The notes below the pieces were generated by a model. The model was given only the letters and a program-made list of their open reading frames with translations. It was not told the DNA's origin and did not search any database. Position numbers and translations under genes: made by a program. Positions 8,053-16,338 of a stretch of DNA of 64,000 nucleotides are shown in pieces. This DNA is from Sorangium cellulosum So ce56 (GTDB taxonomy: Bacteria; Myxococcota_A; Polyangia; Polyangiales; Polyangiaceae): assembly GCF_000067165.1 (NCBI RefSeq), contig NC_010162.1:11086501-11150500 (forward strand), read 5' to 3'. Every line of letters starts with the position of its first letter. Position 1 is the first letter of the stretch.

Positions 8053-8843
8053 TTCGTCCGGCGCTCCGGCCCGGCCACCGCTACGACGCGTCCGCCGCGC
8101 GCCGGCCGATCCTCGTCTTCGAGGACGTCTACAAGTCGTACCGCGCCGATCAGCCGGTGCTGCGCGGAATGTCGCTCTCGATCGAGCGCGGCGAGTTCGT
8201 GTTCATCACGGGCCCGAGCGGCTCGGGCAAGAGCACGCTCCTCCGCCTCGTGCACCGCACCGAGCGCGTCGACGATGGCCGGATCCTCTTCCTCGGCCGG
8301 GACATCGCGCGCCTGACCGACGCGTCGATCCCCGCGCTCCGGCGCAACATCGGCTTCGTCTTCCAGGATTTCAAGCTGGTCCCGAGCTGGACCGTGTTCG
8401 ACAACGTGGCCATCACGCTGGAGGTGCTCGGCCTCCCGTCGCGCCTGCTCCGGACCCGGGTCGGCGAGGCGCTCGAGCGCGTCGGCCTGGCAGGGCGCGG
8501 CGGCGACCGAGCGCAGGTGCTGAGCGGCGGCGAGCAGCAGCGCGTCTCGATCGCGCGGGCGATCGTCGGGGAGCCGACGCTGATCCTCGCGGACGAGCCG
8601 ACGGGCAACCTCGACCCGCAGCTCGCGATCGATCTGCTCGGGCTGTTCGAGGACATCCACGAGACCGGCACGACCGTGCTGTTCGCGACGCACGATCGGA
8701 CGCTGCTCGACGTGCGCCCCCGGCGCGTGGTCGTGCTCGACGACGGGAAGGCGACCGACGTACCGCACGGCCTCGGGTCCGGCGGCGAGCTCGCGGACGG
8801 CGACGAGGACGAAATGGACAGCGGCGTGCGCGGCGCGGCGTAG
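8025..8843 (+). CDS. ftsE: Cell division ATP-binding protein FtsE
   Basis: The ATPase of the FtsEX complex at the inner face of the membrane, which controls cell-wall hydrolases during division. The 272 residues contain Walker A GPSGSGKST (63-71), the Q-loop in FVFQDFKLV, the ABC signature LSGGEQQRV (166-174) and Walker B LILADEP (186-192). ATG 8025 has AGGTGAAGG just upstream; an in-frame GTG at 8013 falls inside that site. About 25 extra residues precede the point where FtsE usually begins (ILVFEDVYKSY). It is the first gene of ftsE-ftsX-envC-like, with a 41-base gap to ftsX. Confidence 0.95.
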   Translation: MAAPPLQGSFRPALRPGHRYDASAARRPILVFEDVYKSYRADQPVLRGMSLSIERGEFVFITGPSGSGKSTLLRLVHRTERVDDGRILFLGRDIARLTDASIPALRRNIGFVFQDFKLVPSWTVFDNVAITLEVLGLPSRLLRTRVGEALERVGLAGRGGDRAQVLSGGEQQRVSIARAIVGEPTLILADEPTGNLDPQLAIDLLGLFEDIHETGTTVLFATHDRTLLDVRPRRVVVLDDGKATDVPHGLGSGGELADGDEDEMDSGVRGAA

Positions 8844-8884
8844 CGCCGAGGGCTCCGCCTCACGAGACGGATAGAGGGAACCGG

Positions 8885-9778
8885 ATGCAGACCAGCGAGC
8901 GTGACGATCGGCGGAGATGGCTTCGCACCTGGCGGGCAGGGAGGAGCGATTGGCGGCTGCAGGCGCTGTCGATCTTCTCGCTCGCGGTCGCGTTCGTCTG
9001 CCTTGCGTCGGCCCTCCTCGTGGTCACGAACCTCATGGCGGTGCGCGATCGCTGGTCGCGCGCCGGCCGCGCCACGGTCTACCTGCGCGACAGCGCGACC
9101 GAGGCGCAGACCGCGGAGCTCACCCGCGCGCTCGAGGGCACCGAGGGCGTCAAGAAGGTGCGGCTCGTGACGAGCGCCGAGGCGCGCCGCGAGGTGGTGC
9201 ACGACGACGGCGACAAGGCCCTCGCCGCGCTCCCGCCGAGCGCGTTCCCCGCGTCGCTCGAGGTCGGCTTCACCGAGGAGGTCTCCGACGAGGCGCTCGC
9301 CTCGATGACGGTGAAGCTGCGCGCCCTGCCGGCCGTGGACACGGTGGAGACGTACCAGCGCTGGACGGAGCGGCTGTCGTCCCTCCTCAGCGGCGGCGTC
9401 GCCGCGAGCGCGTGCCTCGCCGCGATCGTCCTCTGCGCCGTCGTGAGCGTCATCGGCTCGACGATGCGCTTGCTCCTGCATCGCCGGAAGATCGAGGTCG
9501 AGGTGCTGAAGCTGGTCGGCGCGACCGACGGCTTCGTGCGCCGGCCGTTCATCGTCGAGGGCGCCACGCAGGGCGCCGCGGGCGCGGCCGGCGCGCTGCT
9601 CGTGCTGGGCGCCCTGTTCATGATGGTGCGCGGCCGCTTCGATCACGAGCTCGCCAACCTGCTCGGCGTCTCGCCGTCGTTCCTCCCCTGGGAGGTCGCG
9701 TTCGGGATGGTCACCCTCGGGGCCGCGCTCGGCGCCACGACCGCGCTGCTCACGCTGCGCAAGATGGTGGCCGTGTGA
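8885..9778 (+). CDS. ftsX: Cell division protein FtsX
   Basis: The membrane partner of FtsE, passing ATPase-driven movement to periplasmic hydrolase regulators. The 297 residues show the FtsX plan: a short Arg-rich cytoplasmic start, a first membrane segment (ALSIFSLAVAFVCLASALLVV), a periplasmic domain of about 130 residues with the ATVYLRDSA and TSAEARREV features, then three membrane segments with the KIEVEVLKLVGATDGFVRRPF loop. Its stop overlaps the GTG start of the EnvC-like gene by four bases (GTGA), so the two are translationally coupled. Confidence 0.93.
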   Translation: MQTSERDDRRRWLRTWRAGRSDWRLQALSIFSLAVAFVCLASALLVVTNLMAVRDRWSRAGRATVYLRDSATEAQTAELTRALEGTEGVKKVRLVTSAEARREVVHDDGDKALAALPPSAFPASLEVGFTEEVSDEALASMTVKLRALPAVDTVETYQRWTERLSSLLSGGVAASACLAAIVLCAVVSVIGSTMRLLLHRRKIEVEVLKLVGATDGFVRRPFIVEGATQGAAGAAGALLVLGALFMMVRGRFDHELANLLGVSPSFLPWEVAFGMVTLGAALGATTALLTLRKMVAV

Positions 9779-10791
9779 GGCGCCGCATCCGGCTCGCGCC
9801 GCTCGCGCTGGCGCTCCTGACCGGCGCCGCGACGAGCGGCGCCGAGGTGCCGGCGCCGGGCGCCCCGGCGCCCACGTCCGCCTGGGCGGCCAGGGCCCCG
9901 GCCCCGGCGGCGCGCCCGGGCTCCGCGCTGGCCGAGAACGATCTCGATCGCCTGCTCGCCAAGCTCGACGCCGAGGAGAAGGCGCTGCGCGCGGAGCTCG
10001 ACGCGATCGGCCCCGCGCTGGAGCTCACCCGCCGGCGGATGATCGCGCGCGGGCGGGCGTACTACCGCCACGTCCGCGCCGGCTTCCTCCCGGTGGGCGG
10101 CGGGTTCGACGCGCTGGTGGACCACGCGGCCCGCGTGGAGCGCACCCGGCTCGCCCTCGAGCGCGATCTCGCCCGCGAGGCGGAGCTGACCCGGCGCAGC
10201 GCCGAGCTCGCGGACCGGCTCACGCACCTCGGAGCGGAGCGCGCGCCCCTCGAGGTGCACCGCGAGGCGATGAACCGCGCCCGGGTCGCGCTGGCCCAGG
10301 AGGAGGAGCGCCGCGCCGCGTTCTCGCGCGCGTTCGAGACGAGCGTGCGCCCCGACTACCTCGCGATCTACGGCGCGGACACCGGGCCCGCCGAGCTCGA
10401 TCGCCGCGCTGGTTTCCGCGCGCTCATGGGGCGGCTCCCCTTCCCGATCGCCGGCCGCGCGGAGGTGCGCAAGGTGTCGCGCCGCGGCGTCGGCGGCCCC
10501 GGCGTCGAGCTCACCGCGCTGGACGGCGCGCCGGTCCGCAGCGTGGCCGCGGGGCGGGTGGCCTTCGCCGACACGTACGCGGACTACGGGCTCACCGTGA
10601 TCGTCGATCACGGCGAGCGCCTCTACTCGGTGTACGCGAACCTCGGCGCCGCGGACGTGCGCGCCGGCGATCAGCTCCAGGGCGGGGCGCGGGTGGGCAC
10701 GGTCGCGAGCGGATCGAACGGCGCGAAGCTCTACTTCGAGCTGAGGCGCGGCGCCGAGGTGATCGACCCGGGTCCCTGGTTCGGGATGTAG
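9775..10791 (+). CDS. EnvC-like periplasmic activator with degenerate LytM (M23) domain
   Basis: A 338-residue exported protein with a signal peptide (RRRIRLAPLALALLTGAA), a long coiled coil rich in Glu/Arg/Leu (about 60-190) and a C-terminal LytM/M23 fold (about 220-338). Zinc-dependent M23 peptidases need HxxxD and HxH. Here the first motif region is RRGVGGPGVEL and the second is YAN with Asn289, so the metal site is lost. EnvC and NlpD are likewise catalytically dead and act by activating amidases. Position directly behind ftsEX, with a GTGA overlap, supports this. GTG 9775 is chosen because it begins the signal peptide; longer frames run inside ftsX. Confidence 0.85.
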   Translation: MRRRIRLAPLALALLTGAATSGAEVPAPGAPAPTSAWAARAPAPAARPGSALAENDLDRLLAKLDAEEKALRAELDAIGPALELTRRRMIARGRAYYRHVRAGFLPVGGGFDALVDHAARVERTRLALERDLAREAELTRRSAELADRLTHLGAERAPLEVHREAMNRARVALAQEEERRAAFSRAFETSVRPDYLAIYGADTGPAELDRRAGFRALMGRLPFPIAGRAEVRKVSRRGVGGPGVELTALDGAPVRSVAAGRVAFADTYADYGLTVIVDHGERLYSVYANLGAADVRAGDQLQGGARVGTVASGSNGAKLYFELRRGAEVIDPGPWFGM

Positions 10792-10849
10792 CGGCGCGAG
10801 CCCGCGGCGCGCCGCCGCGAGGCGCGCCCGCGCGACGCGCGAAGTGTGC

Positions 10850-10855
10850 TAAGGC
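10850..10855 (+). promoter_or_regulatory. Putative -10 hexamer of rph
   Basis: TAAGGC lies six bases before the GTG start of rph, within TGTGCTAAGGC. No Shine-Dalgarno sequence is visible. Weak match, listed because of the repeated spacing in this window. Confidence 0.25.
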
Positions 10856-10861
10856 GGCCCC

Positions 10862-11635
10862 GTGAATCGCCCTGACGGCCGCGCCCTCGATGTTCACCGC
10901 CCCGTGGAGATGATCCTCGGGTTCCACCGCAACGCAGAGGGATCCGTCCTCTACCGCGCCGGGAGGACGGTCGTGCTCTGCACGGCCTCGGTCGAGCCCA
11001 CCGTGCCCGCCTGGATGATGGGCAAGGGCGCGGGCTGGCTCACGGCCGAGTACCAGATGCACCCGCGATCGAGCCCGGCCCGCAGGGAGCCGCGCGACGG
11101 GCGGGGCAAGGCCCCGAGCGGGCGCACGCAGGAGATCCAGCGGCTCATCGGCCGCGCGCTCCGGGCGGCGATCGATCTCAAGCATCTCGGCGAGCAGACG
11201 ATCGCGATCGACTGCGACGTCCTCGAGGCGGACGGGGGCACGAGGACCGCGTCGATCACCGCGGGCTTCGTGGCGCTCGCGCTGGCGCTCGACCGGATGC
11301 GCGCGGCCGGATCGCTCGAGGCGCCGGTGCTCCGCGATCAGGTGGCGGCGATCAGCGTGGGCCACCTCCCGGGCGGGCTCGCGCTCGACCTCGTCTACAC
11401 CGAGGACAGCTCGGCGCGCGTCGACATGAACGTCGTGGCGACGGCGGTCGGCTCGATCGTCGAGGTCCAGGCGACGGCCGAGGACGAGGCCATCCCTCGG
11501 GCGGAGCTCGATCGCATGACCGACCTCGCGCTCGCGGGCGTGGCGTCGCTCGCGAGCGCGCAGCACCGGGCGCTGTCGAGCGCCGGCGTCGACCTCTCCG
11601 CGCTCTTCCAGACGGATCGCTGGAGGGTCGCGTGA
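10862..11635 (+). CDS. rph: Ribonuclease PH
   Basis: A phosphate-dependent 3'-5' exoribonuclease that trims tRNA 3' ends, cytoplasmic and usually hexameric. The 257 residues match the whole family: RPDGRALDVHRPVE at the start, GSVLYRAGRTVVLCTASVE, GWLTAEYQMHPRSS, the phosphate-site region GRTQEIQRLIGRALRA, and IDCDVLEADGGTRTASITAG. Family length is about 240, so it is complete. The GTG start lies six bases after a TAAGGC hexamer. Its TGA overlaps the GTG of rdgB by four bases, and rph-rdgB is a common bacterial pair, so they are co-translated. Confidence 0.96.
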   Translation: MNRPDGRALDVHRPVEMILGFHRNAEGSVLYRAGRTVVLCTASVEPTVPAWMMGKGAGWLTAEYQMHPRSSPARREPRDGRGKAPSGRTQEIQRLIGRALRAAIDLKHLGEQTIAIDCDVLEADGGTRTASITAGFVALALALDRMRAAGSLEAPVLRDQVAAISVGHLPGGLALDLVYTEDSSARVDMNVVATAVGSIVEVQATAEDEAIPRAELDRMTDLALAGVASLASAQHRALSSAGVDLSALFQTDRWRVA

Positions 11636-12255
11636 GCCGAGAGCCGCTGCGCCTGCTCGCCGCGACCTCGAACCGAGGAAAGCTCGTGGAGCTGCGCTCG
11701 CTGCTCTCCGATCTCCCGATCGAGGTGCTCTCGCTGGCGGAGGTGCTGCCGGGCGCGCCGCCGGTGGTCGAGGACGGCGCGACGTTCCTGGACAACGCGC
11801 TCCTCAAGGTGCGCGCCGGGGCGCTCCGATCGGCGATGGTGACGCTCGCCGAGGACTCGGGGCTCGAGGTGGACGCGCTCGACGGACGACCGGGCGTCCG
11901 GTCCGCCCGCTTCGCGAGGGAGGGCGCGACCGACGCGGAGAACAACGAGGCCCTGCTCGCGGCGCTCGCGGACGTCGCGGACGACCGGCGCCGAGCGCGC
12001 TTCCGCTGCGTGATGGTGCTGCTCGATCCGCGATCCGAGGCGCAGCCCATCGTGACCGAAGGGCGCTGCGAGGGGTGGATCGGCAGGCAGCCCAGGGGCG
12101 CGGGCGGCTTCGGATATGATCCGCTGTTCGTCGTGGAGGGCTACGGACGGACGATGGCCGAGCTCGGCGAGGCCGAGAAGAACCTCGTGAGCCACCGCGG
12201 CAAGGCCGCGCGGGAGATGCGTGCCTCGCTCGAGGCGCTGGTCGCGCGACGGTAA
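11632..12255 (+). CDS. rdgB: XTP/dITP diphosphatase (Ham1/RdgB)
   Basis: Hydrolyses deaminated purine nucleoside triphosphates (dITP, XTP) to monophosphates, keeping them out of DNA and RNA. The 207 residues show the family's opening LLAATSNRGKLVELRSLL, the metal/catalytic segment TLAEDSGLEVDALDGRPGVRSARFA, GRCEGWIG and GFGYDPLFV, and the closing EKNLVSHRGKAAREM. Length is normal (about 195-205). Coupled to rph through a four-base overlap. Confidence 0.96.
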   Translation: MSREPLRLLAATSNRGKLVELRSLLSDLPIEVLSLAEVLPGAPPVVEDGATFLDNALLKVRAGALRSAMVTLAEDSGLEVDALDGRPGVRSARFAREGATDAENNEALLAALADVADDRRRARFRCVMVLLDPRSEAQPIVTEGRCEGWIGRQPRGAGGFGYDPLFVVEGYGRTMAELGEAEKNLVSHRGKAAREMRASLEALVARR

Positions 12256-12325
12256 GCGACGGTAAACGGCAAGACGACAGGCGGCGCGCGGTGGGTGCCG
12301 ATCGAGCGGCGACGCCGGACGGCGG

Positions 12326-12352
12326 TTGACCCCGTCCGGGACCGCTTGTAAT
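12326..12352 (+). promoter_or_regulatory. Putative sigma-70-type promoter of the ATP synthase F0 genes
   Basis: TTGACC (12326-12331) and TGTAAT (12347-12352) are 15 bases apart, slightly short but otherwise good matches. They lie about 45 bases upstream of the first gene of the F0 group, in the only sizeable gap after rdgB. Confidence 0.5.
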
Positions 12353-12397
12353 CGCGACCGGAGGCACCCACGTACTGCCCGGTGATCGGATCCCCTG

Positions 12398-12766
12398 ATG
12401 AAGCAGGACTGGAAGGCCGTCGGAAGCTACGGGACCGTCGGTCTCGAGGTGGTGCTGTGCATGCTGGTCGGCCTGTTCATCGGCCGCTGGCTCGACGGGA
12501 AGCTCGGGACCGATCCGTACCTCTCGGTGCTCTGGTTCTTCTTCGGGCTCGGCGCCGCCGGCAAGGCGGTCTTCCGGGCGTGGAAGGAAATGCAGGCCGT
12601 GGCCGAGCGCGAGGAGCGCGAGCAGGGGAACCCTGCGCCGAGGTTCGACGACCGGAAGGCACGGCAGGACGAGCGCGCGCCGGACGACGACCGCCGGACA
12701 GGCTCGAGCGGCGAGGTCCGCGATCCCGGCGGCCTGCAGGACGCGAAGGGGAACGATGAGCGCTGA
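12398..12766 (+). CDS. AtpZ/AtpI-family small membrane protein
   Basis: A 122-residue protein with two membrane segments (SYGTVGLEVVLCMLVGLFIGRWL and YLSVLWFFFGLGAAGKAVFRAW), matching the AtpZ/AtpI family found at the head of ATP synthase operons and thought to help c-ring assembly or Mg2+ supply. The conserved GRWLDGKLGTDPYL loop is present. The last 50 residues are charged and probably disordered. Its end overlaps the next start by 11 bases, so the genes are tightly coupled. Confidence 0.8.
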   Translation: MKQDWKAVGSYGTVGLEVVLCMLVGLFIGRWLDGKLGTDPYLSVLWFFFGLGAAGKAVFRAWKEMQAVAEREEREQGNPAPRFDDRKARQDERAPDDDRRTGSSGEVRDPGGLQDAKGNDER

Positions 12767-13220
12767 GCGAAGGCCGGGGGCGCCCGGCAGCGACCCGCCG
12801 CACGAGGAGCCCGACGCGGAGGAGCGGCCCGGCGTCGGGGACGCCACCATGCGGTCCGTGCTCCGCTGGGTCGCCGGCACGGCCGCGGTCCTGTCCGTGG
12901 CCGCGCTGCTCGCGTACGGCGCGCGCGCGGCGCTCGGCGTGTGCATCGGAGGCGCCATCGCGACGGTGAACCTGTACGTCTTCGCGCGCATCGTCGACGC
13001 GTTCCTCTCGCGCCGGGGCCACACGGTGTCGTGGACGCTGATCGCGATGATCAAGCTGCTCGGCCTGATGGGCGGCGTGTGGCTCCTCCTGAAGAGCGAG
13101 GTGGTCTCGGGCATCGCCTTGATGGTCGGCTACGCCTCGCTCGTCGTCGGCATCACCCTGGGGACGCTGTTCGGACCGAAGCCCCCGGCGGACGGGAGCC
13201 CGCCGGGCGCTCACGGCTGA
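12756..13220 (+). CDS. atpI: ATP synthase subunit I-like membrane protein
   Basis: A 154-residue protein with a charged 30-residue N-terminus and four hydrophobic segments (WVAGTAAVLSVAALLAYGA, ALGVCIGGAIATVNLYVFA, LIAMIKLLGLMGGVWLLL, IALMVGYASLVVGITLG). The G-IATVNLYV element fits the ATP synthase I family, which assists assembly of the c-ring. Placement between the AtpZ-like gene and atpB supports this. It ends in a Pro/Gly tail. Confidence 0.8.
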   Translation: MSAERRPGAPGSDPPHEEPDAEERPGVGDATMRSVLRWVAGTAAVLSVAALLAYGARAALGVCIGGAIATVNLYVFARIVDAFLSRRGHTVSWTLIAMIKLLGLMGGVWLLLKSEVVSGIALMVGYASLVVGITLGTLFGPKPPADGSPPGAHG

Positions 13221-13420
13221 GCTCCCGCCGGAACCGGCCTCCGGGAGCGACCCGCGCGGCGCGAGGCGACTTGGAGCGCTCCAGGGTGCCCACCGTAAAC
13301 GAGTTGTGGTAGAGGCGAGGCCCCTCGATCGAGGGCGAACTCCCACAAGGCGCGCCAGCGCTCGCGGCCGTGCCGGCACAGCCGCGCGGCTGCCGGCGCG
13401 GCGCATCGACGACGAAAGCC

Positions 13421-14188
13421 ATGCCTGAGCACACAGGGTTCCTCACGTACCTCCTGGCGCAGCTCCCCGGACTCCGGGAGAACGCTCGCAACATCGGCAA
13501 GACGTTCATCGGTCACCACACCGTGGACTACCGCGGGACCGAGCCGATCTTCATGAGCCTTCTGATCATGGTGCTGTTCGTGCTCCTCGCCAGCGAGGTC
13601 CGCGGCCAGTACCGGCGCCTGAACGAGTCCGTGATCCCGGAGGACAAGCTCACGCTGCGCACGTTCTTCGAGGCGTTCTTCGGCTACTTCTACGGGATGG
13701 CCCGGGACGTGATGGGGCCCGCGAACGCGAAGCGGTACTTCCCGCTCATCGGGGGCTCGGCCGCGTTCATCTTCTTCTCGAACGCGTCGGCGCTCATCCC
13801 GGGGGTGAACCCGCCGACCTCGAACCTGAACATCACGATCGGGTGCGCGGTCGTGGTGTTCGTCCTGTTCAATTACTACGGGCTGAAGGAGAACGGCTGG
13901 AGCTACGTCGCTCACCTCGCCGGGCCGAAGTGGTACCTGGCGCCGCTCATCTTCCCCATCGAGGTCATCTCCACCTGCGTCCGCCCGGTCACGCTCTCGA
14001 TCCGGCTCATGCTCAACATCGGCGTCGATCACCTCGTGGCGAGCATCTTCCTGGGGCTCGTCGCGCTGTTCGTCCCGGTGCCCCTGATGTTCCTGGCGAT
14101 CATCGTCATCGTCGTGCAGACGCTGGTGTTCTGCCTGCTGAGCTGCATCTACATCGGGCTCGCGACCGAGAAGGCAGACCACCACTGA
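13421..14188 (+). CDS. atpB: ATP synthase F0 subunit a
   Basis: The membrane subunit that carries the ion half-channels next to the rotating c-ring. ATG 13421 (MPEHTGF) gives 255 residues; the frame extends 17 codons upstream without coding character. Hydrophobic segments begin at EPIFMSLLIMVLFVLLA. The essential Arg of the family is Arg195 in TLSIRLMLN. FFSNASALIPG and PTSNLNITIGCAVVVF match the family region lining the channel. A 200-base gap separates it from atpI, and a structured 290-base gap separates it from atpE. Confidence 0.94.
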   Translation: MPEHTGFLTYLLAQLPGLRENARNIGKTFIGHHTVDYRGTEPIFMSLLIMVLFVLLASEVRGQYRRLNESVIPEDKLTLRTFFEAFFGYFYGMARDVMGPANAKRYFPLIGGSAAFIFFSNASALIPGVNPPTSNLNITIGCAVVVFVLFNYYGLKENGWSYVAHLAGPKWYLAPLIFPIEVISTCVRPVTLSIRLMLNIGVDHLVASIFLGLVALFVPVPLMFLAIIVIVVQTLVFCLLSCIYIGLATEKADHH

Positions 14189-14293
14189 CCGCTTCGCCTG
14201 ACCGCCTGGTCAGTCGCCCACCGGCGCCGCGGAGAATGGCGCTGGAGGTGAAGAGAAGGCTAGCCAGCCCTCGAAAATCGGATTAGAGGGGCC

Positions 14294-14400
14294 CCGCTGT
14301 CGATGGGTTGCCCCGCAGCGGTGGTGGATCGCGGAAGCGCGGCCCCTGCCGAGCAGTAGCAGAGGTCCCTGGAGCGATCCCCGGATCTCGATGGGGGACC
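14294..14400 (+). ncRNA. Structured untranslated region between atpB and atpE
   Basis: In the 290-base gap, CCGCTG (14294-14299) can pair with CAGCGG (14316-14321), and GGTCCC (14364-14369) with GGGACC (14395-14400), the latter enclosing a small GATCC/GGATC stem. Such stems upstream of the c-subunit gene could support its higher expression by processing or attenuation. This is inference; it matches no RNA family I recognise. Confidence 0.25.
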
Positions 14401-14478
14401 GCCCCGCGGCCCCCCGACCCAAGCAGATGTTTCGCATGCAGCCCCGCGGGCTGTGTGGCTTGAAAGGAGCAGATTCGG

Positions 14479-14817
14479 ATGTCGCTGAAGAGCAAGCTGT
14501 CGCTGTCCGCCGTTGTCGGCACTGCGCTGGTACTGGTTCCCGCTATGGCGCTGGCGCAGGATGGCGCGGCGTCGAACAAGTACGACGCGAACTCGTGGCT
14601 CGCCGTCGCTGCCGGATTCGCGATCGGCATCGCTGCCCTCGGCGGCACCATGGGCCAGGGGCGCGCGGCGGCCGCCGCCCTGGAGGGCATCTCGCGGAAC
14701 CCGGGCGCCGCTGCCCGGATCCAGACCCCGATGATCCTCGGCCTGGCGCTCATCGAGTCGCTCGTGCTCCTCTCCTGGGTCATCGCGTTCTTCCTCCAGG
14801 GCAAGATCGCCCCCTGA
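14479..14817 (+). CDS. atpE: ATP synthase F0 subunit c, with signal-peptide-like N-terminus
   Basis: The ring-forming proteolipid that carries ions through F0. The 112 residues are longer than the usual 70-85 because of an N-terminal extension that reads as a signal peptide ([22 protein letters not shown]). The mature hairpin follows: helix 1 with [16 protein letters not shown], polar loop SRNP, helix 2 with the ion-carrying Glu93 in [12 protein letters not shown]. Gln60 and Ser94 match two Na+-ring positions, but the Thr and Tyr of well-studied Na+ rings are Leu here. AAAGGAGC lies about 8 bases before the ATG, a strong ribosome site. Confidence 0.95.
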
Positions 14818-14907
14818 GCGAGCGCTCGCCGCGCCTCTACCGGGCCCGGCTCCGCTGCTCCTCCCCGCCCCCCCTCCCTGCTACCCCGACGGGCCTCGCG
14901 CCTGCCG

Positions 14908-16266
14908 CTACCTCACGCGCACGACGGTGCCCGGCTCGTGCGCCGTGGGGAGCACGGCCGTCCAGCCGGCGGGGAGCCGGGGCGACGTCCACCAGAACAG
15001 CCGCTGCGCATCGAGCGGAGCCAGGTTCACGCAGCCGTGGCTCCGCACCTGGCCGAACGAGCGGTGCCAGAACGCGCCGTGCAGCCCGACGCCCTTCGAG
15101 AAGTACTGGACGTAGGGGACGTCCTCCATCCGGTAGTACCGCTCGGCGGCCTCGTCCTCGAGGTTGTCCATGTCCGAGGTGAGCAGCTTGGCCCAGATCC
15201 GGAAGGTGCCGGCGGGCGTGGCGCGCTGCGACCCGGGCGCGCCCTTGCCGGTCGAGACGAGCGTCGCGAACACGGGGCGAGGCCCTTCGTAGGCCACCAG
15301 CGTCTGCGTCGAGCGCTCGACGTCGATCCAGCGCTCACCCGCCTCGACGTCGACCTCGGGCGGCGGCGCCACCGAGGGGCGCCGGAGATCGCGGGTCGAG
15401 ATCCACGCCGCGACGTCGCCCTCCGCGATGCGCGCGAGCTTCCCCGAGGCGCCCTGCGCCTCCTCCAGGTAGGGGACCACCTCGAACCGCACCTTGCTCT
15501 CCTCGGTCCGCGTGAAGCCCGCCCCCGTCCGCGTGTAGAGCGGAGCCCGCTCCGACACGACCCACGCGGTCGCGATCTGCGCGGCGCCCGGCGCGACCTC
15601 CACCCCGTGGAACGCGATCGCGCGCACTGGACCGAGATCTCGCATCGGCAACCAGAAGCCGCTGTTCGTGCGGCCGTACCGGGCGCCTCCCTCGATCCGC
15701 TCCTCGACGATCGCCACCGCGAAGCCGGGCTCGAGCTGCGCGTCCGGCGCGTCGATGTCGGCCGCCTCGGCCCGCCGGTAGCCGAAGGTCCCGTCGGGGC
15801 CGACGAAGTAGTAGCGGTAAGGCAGCCCATCGGGCATCTCGCGCCACGTCCGCACCAGCGGGCTGATCGGACCCGCGGCGGACAGCTCGACGGCGTCGTC
15901 GCAGACCCAGGCCGCGGCGCCCACCTCGAGCCAGCGCCCGAGGCATCCGCCGGCGCGCCTGGCCGCGAAAACGGGCAGCTGCACGTTGCGATCGACGGAG
16001 CCGCGCCGGCGCGCGCCCTCGCCGGGGGCGTCGAACAGCGGCTGGTCGCGCTTGAGCACGCGCGCGCTCCTGACCCACGCCGGCAGCGGCGTGTCGCCCG
16101 CGGAGACCCACGGCGGCAGCTGCGAAGCGAGGACCGCTCCGCCCCAGATCGCCACGCCCAGACCGATCGCCGCGGCGCCGCCGCGCAGCGCGCCCCGGCG
16201 CGCTCGTCGCGGCGCGCCGCGCCGCCGTTCCTGCGAGCCGGCCTCGGCGCCTCCACGCTTCGTCAT
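14908..16266 (-). CDS. L,D-transpeptidase (YkuD family), membrane-anchored
   Basis: A 452-residue protein. A basic N-terminus is followed by a membrane segment (about 30-50), then a large periplasmic region with SH3-like stretches (VLKRDQPLFDAP and VVSERAPLYTRT), and a C-terminal YkuD domain from about residue 315 (RWIDVERSTQTLVAYEG). The catalytic motif is HGAFWHRSFGQVRSHGCVNL, with Cys412 as nucleophile. Such enzymes make 3-3 cross-links or attach proteins to peptidoglycan. It is convergent with atpE. A TAGGAT hexamer lies 11 bases before the ATG with no clear Shine-Dalgarno. Confidence 0.92.
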   Translation of the reverse strand: MTKRGGAEAGSQERRRGAPRRARRGALRGGAAAIGLGVAIWGGAVLASQLPPWVSAGDTPLPAWVRSARVLKRDQPLFDAPGEGARRRGSVDRNVQLPVFAARRAGGCLGRWLEVGAAAWVCDDAVELSAAGPISPLVRTWREMPDGLPYRYYFVGPDGTFGYRRAEAADIDAPDAQLEPGFAVAIVEERIEGGARYGRTNSGFWLPMRDLGPVRAIAFHGVEVAPGAAQIATAWVVSERAPLYTRTGAGFTRTEESKVRFEVVPYLEEAQGASGKLARIAEGDVAAWISTRDLRRPSVAPPPEVDVEAGERWIDVERSTQTLVAYEGPRPVFATLVSTGKGAPGSQRATPAGTFRIWAKLLTSDMDNLEDEAAERYYRMEDVPYVQYFSKGVGLHGAFWHRSFGQVRSHGCVNLAPLDAQRLFWWTSPRLPAGWTAVLPTAHEPGTVVRVR

Positions 16267-16338
16267 CCTGCGGCGAGATCCTAAGCCTTCGCCTGCGCTC
16301 CAGCCAAACTCCCGCCTGCGCGCCCGCGGTCGGCGGGT

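Noticed and set aside
14287..14400. A possible tRNA-like fold before atpE
   Set aside because: The stems do not form a cloverleaf, and no TTC-arm or CCA-end pattern is present.
14818..14829. Palindrome GCGAGCGCTCGC directly after the atpE stop as a terminator
   Set aside because: It has no loop and no following T run, so a stable terminator hairpin is unlikely.
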